A stretch of DNA of 64,000 bases, taken from Haloarcula pellucida. GTDB lineage: Archaea; Halobacteriota; Halobacteria; Halobacteriales; Haloarculaceae. Where the stretch lies: assembly GCF_014647235.1 (NCBI RefSeq), contig NZ_BMOU01000001.1, positions 786,262 to 850,261 on the forward strand. The letters run 5' to 3'. Positions 61,175 through 64,000 of the stretch are shown piece by piece (position 1 is the stretch's first letter; the number at the start of each line of letters is the position of its first letter). Position numbers and translations under genes: made by a program. The notes under the pieces were generated by a model. It was not told the DNA's origin. It saw only the letters and a list, made by a program, of their open reading frames with translations, and made no database searches.

Positions 61175-61624
61175 TTACTCGCCGCGAACGAAGGTGACCG
61201 GGCACGGCGCGTTGAGCATGACCTCCTGTGCGGTCGAACCGAAGACGGCCTTTCCGGTCGGGGAGCGCTTGCGACCGCCGACGACGACGAGGTCCGCACT
61301 GACCTCCTCGGCGAGGTCGACGATCTGTTGGCCGTGGTTACCGACGGCCCCGCGGACGCTGAGTTCGATACCGGCGTCGTTGAGTCGCTTTTCGAGTTCC
61401 CGGACGGTGGTGTGTCGGTCGGCGACCTCGTCGGGGTCGGCCTCGGCGGCGGACTCGAACTCCAGTCGGTCGACGACGTTCTCGTACTCGTCGTCGGTGA
61501 AGACGTGGGCAATGACGACCTCGGCCCCGGTCGGGCCGGCGATGTCGGTGACTGTCGCTGCGAGTTCGTCGATACGGTCCTTGTCGTTCGGGCCGACGGC
61601 GAGGAGAATCTTCTGAAGTGCCAT
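61175..61624 (-). CDS. Universal stress protein (UspA family)
   Basis: 149 residues from the ATG at 61624 (MALQKILLAVGPNDKDR). UspA fold with C-terminal ATP-binding signature VVGGRKRSPTGKAVFGSTAQEVM and CPVTFV ending. It is related to the protein at 29528 (same length class and same signature block) but differs in the central region. Likely an ATP-binding stress or energy-status protein. It stands between glpC (convergent) and ppc (same strand, downstream of which it is the next gene). Confidence 0.88.
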   Translation of the reverse strand: MALQKILLAVGPNDKDRIDELAATVTDIAGPTGAEVVIAHVFTDDEYENVVDRLEFESAAEADPDEVADRHTTVRELEKRLNDAGIELSVRGAVGNHGQQIVDLAEEVSADLVVVGGRKRSPTGKAVFGSTAQEVMLNAPCPVTFVRGE

Positions 61625-61718
61625 AGCGGGTGTCCACAGGGGACCACAGTAAATGCTTCGGTGGATACAACTGGTGTTGTTAGCGATTGACAATCGGAGA
61701 ACCGTGGTCGTGGGCGGG

Positions 61719-64000
<2,282 letters not shown>

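Overview
The window reads as chromosomal DNA of a halophilic archaeon (class Halobacteria), quite possibly a Haloarcula relative. The evidence is a high-GC sequence, very acidic predicted proteins, Tat signal peptides with lipoboxes on the exported binding proteins, TATA-like boxes about 25-30 nt ahead of many start codons with almost no 5' leader, and haloarchaea-specific families such as GlpABC, a glucokinase/pyruvate kinase/KDG kinase set and an Orc1/Cdc6-like ATPase. No rRNA, tRNA, CRISPR array or intact insertion sequence was seen.

Left edge (1-2600): the N-terminal part of a tyrosine recombinase, a small ribbon-helix-helix-like partner, an FkbM-type methyltransferase and a 40-residue membrane peptide. 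From about 2.9 to 40.7 kb lies a dense sugar, sugar-acid and uronate catabolism island. It holds two fumarylacetoacetate-hydrolase-fold enzymes, a lactate-utilisation pair (LutC and a LutB-LutA fusion), an alpha-ketoglutarate-semialdehyde dehydrogenase, a xylose-dehydrogenase-like enzyme and other Gfo/Idh/MocA and SDR dehydrogenases, two lactonase-type enzymes, two enolase-superfamily acid-sugar dehydratases, two UxuA-type mannonate dehydratases, an L-rhamnose mutarotase, a GH88 unsaturated glucuronyl hydrolase, two ribose-type ABC importers, an HpcH/HpaI aldolase, a transaldolase-like aldolase, a PfkB kinase and one IclR regulator. Together they could take pentoses to 2-oxoglutarate (Weimberg-type route), a 6-deoxyhexose such as rhamnose or fucose to pyruvate plus lactate (diketo-hydrolase route) with lactate then oxidised by Lut, and uronates through mannonate to KDG. 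A set of CoA and acyl enzymes lies inside the uronate part.

From 40.7 to 51 kb: a lipoprotein, a haloarchaeal hypothetical protein, a binding-protein/transducer pair whose transducer lacks the chemoreceptor tip, then central metabolism (KDG kinase, pyruvate kinase, glucokinase) and a divergent Orc1/Cdc6-like ATPase. From 51 to 61 kb: a glycerol module with a putative glycerol permease, glpK and glpABC. Between glpK and glpA sits a soluble chemoreceptor fused to a UgpB-like (glycerol-3-phosphate-binding) domain. The right edge has a universal stress protein and most of PEP carboxylase.

The most striking candidate is the predicted cytosolic chemoreceptor-UgpB fusion inside the glycerol module. 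It could let the cell swim according to its internal glycerol-3-phosphate level, the product of GlpK. A second signal-less binding protein in the sugar island and the tip-less transducer suggest that binding-protein folds have been reused for sensing more than once here. Candidate operators include a 22-bp palindrome present twice in the sugar island and a perfect 10-bp inverted repeat bracketing the glpK TATA region.
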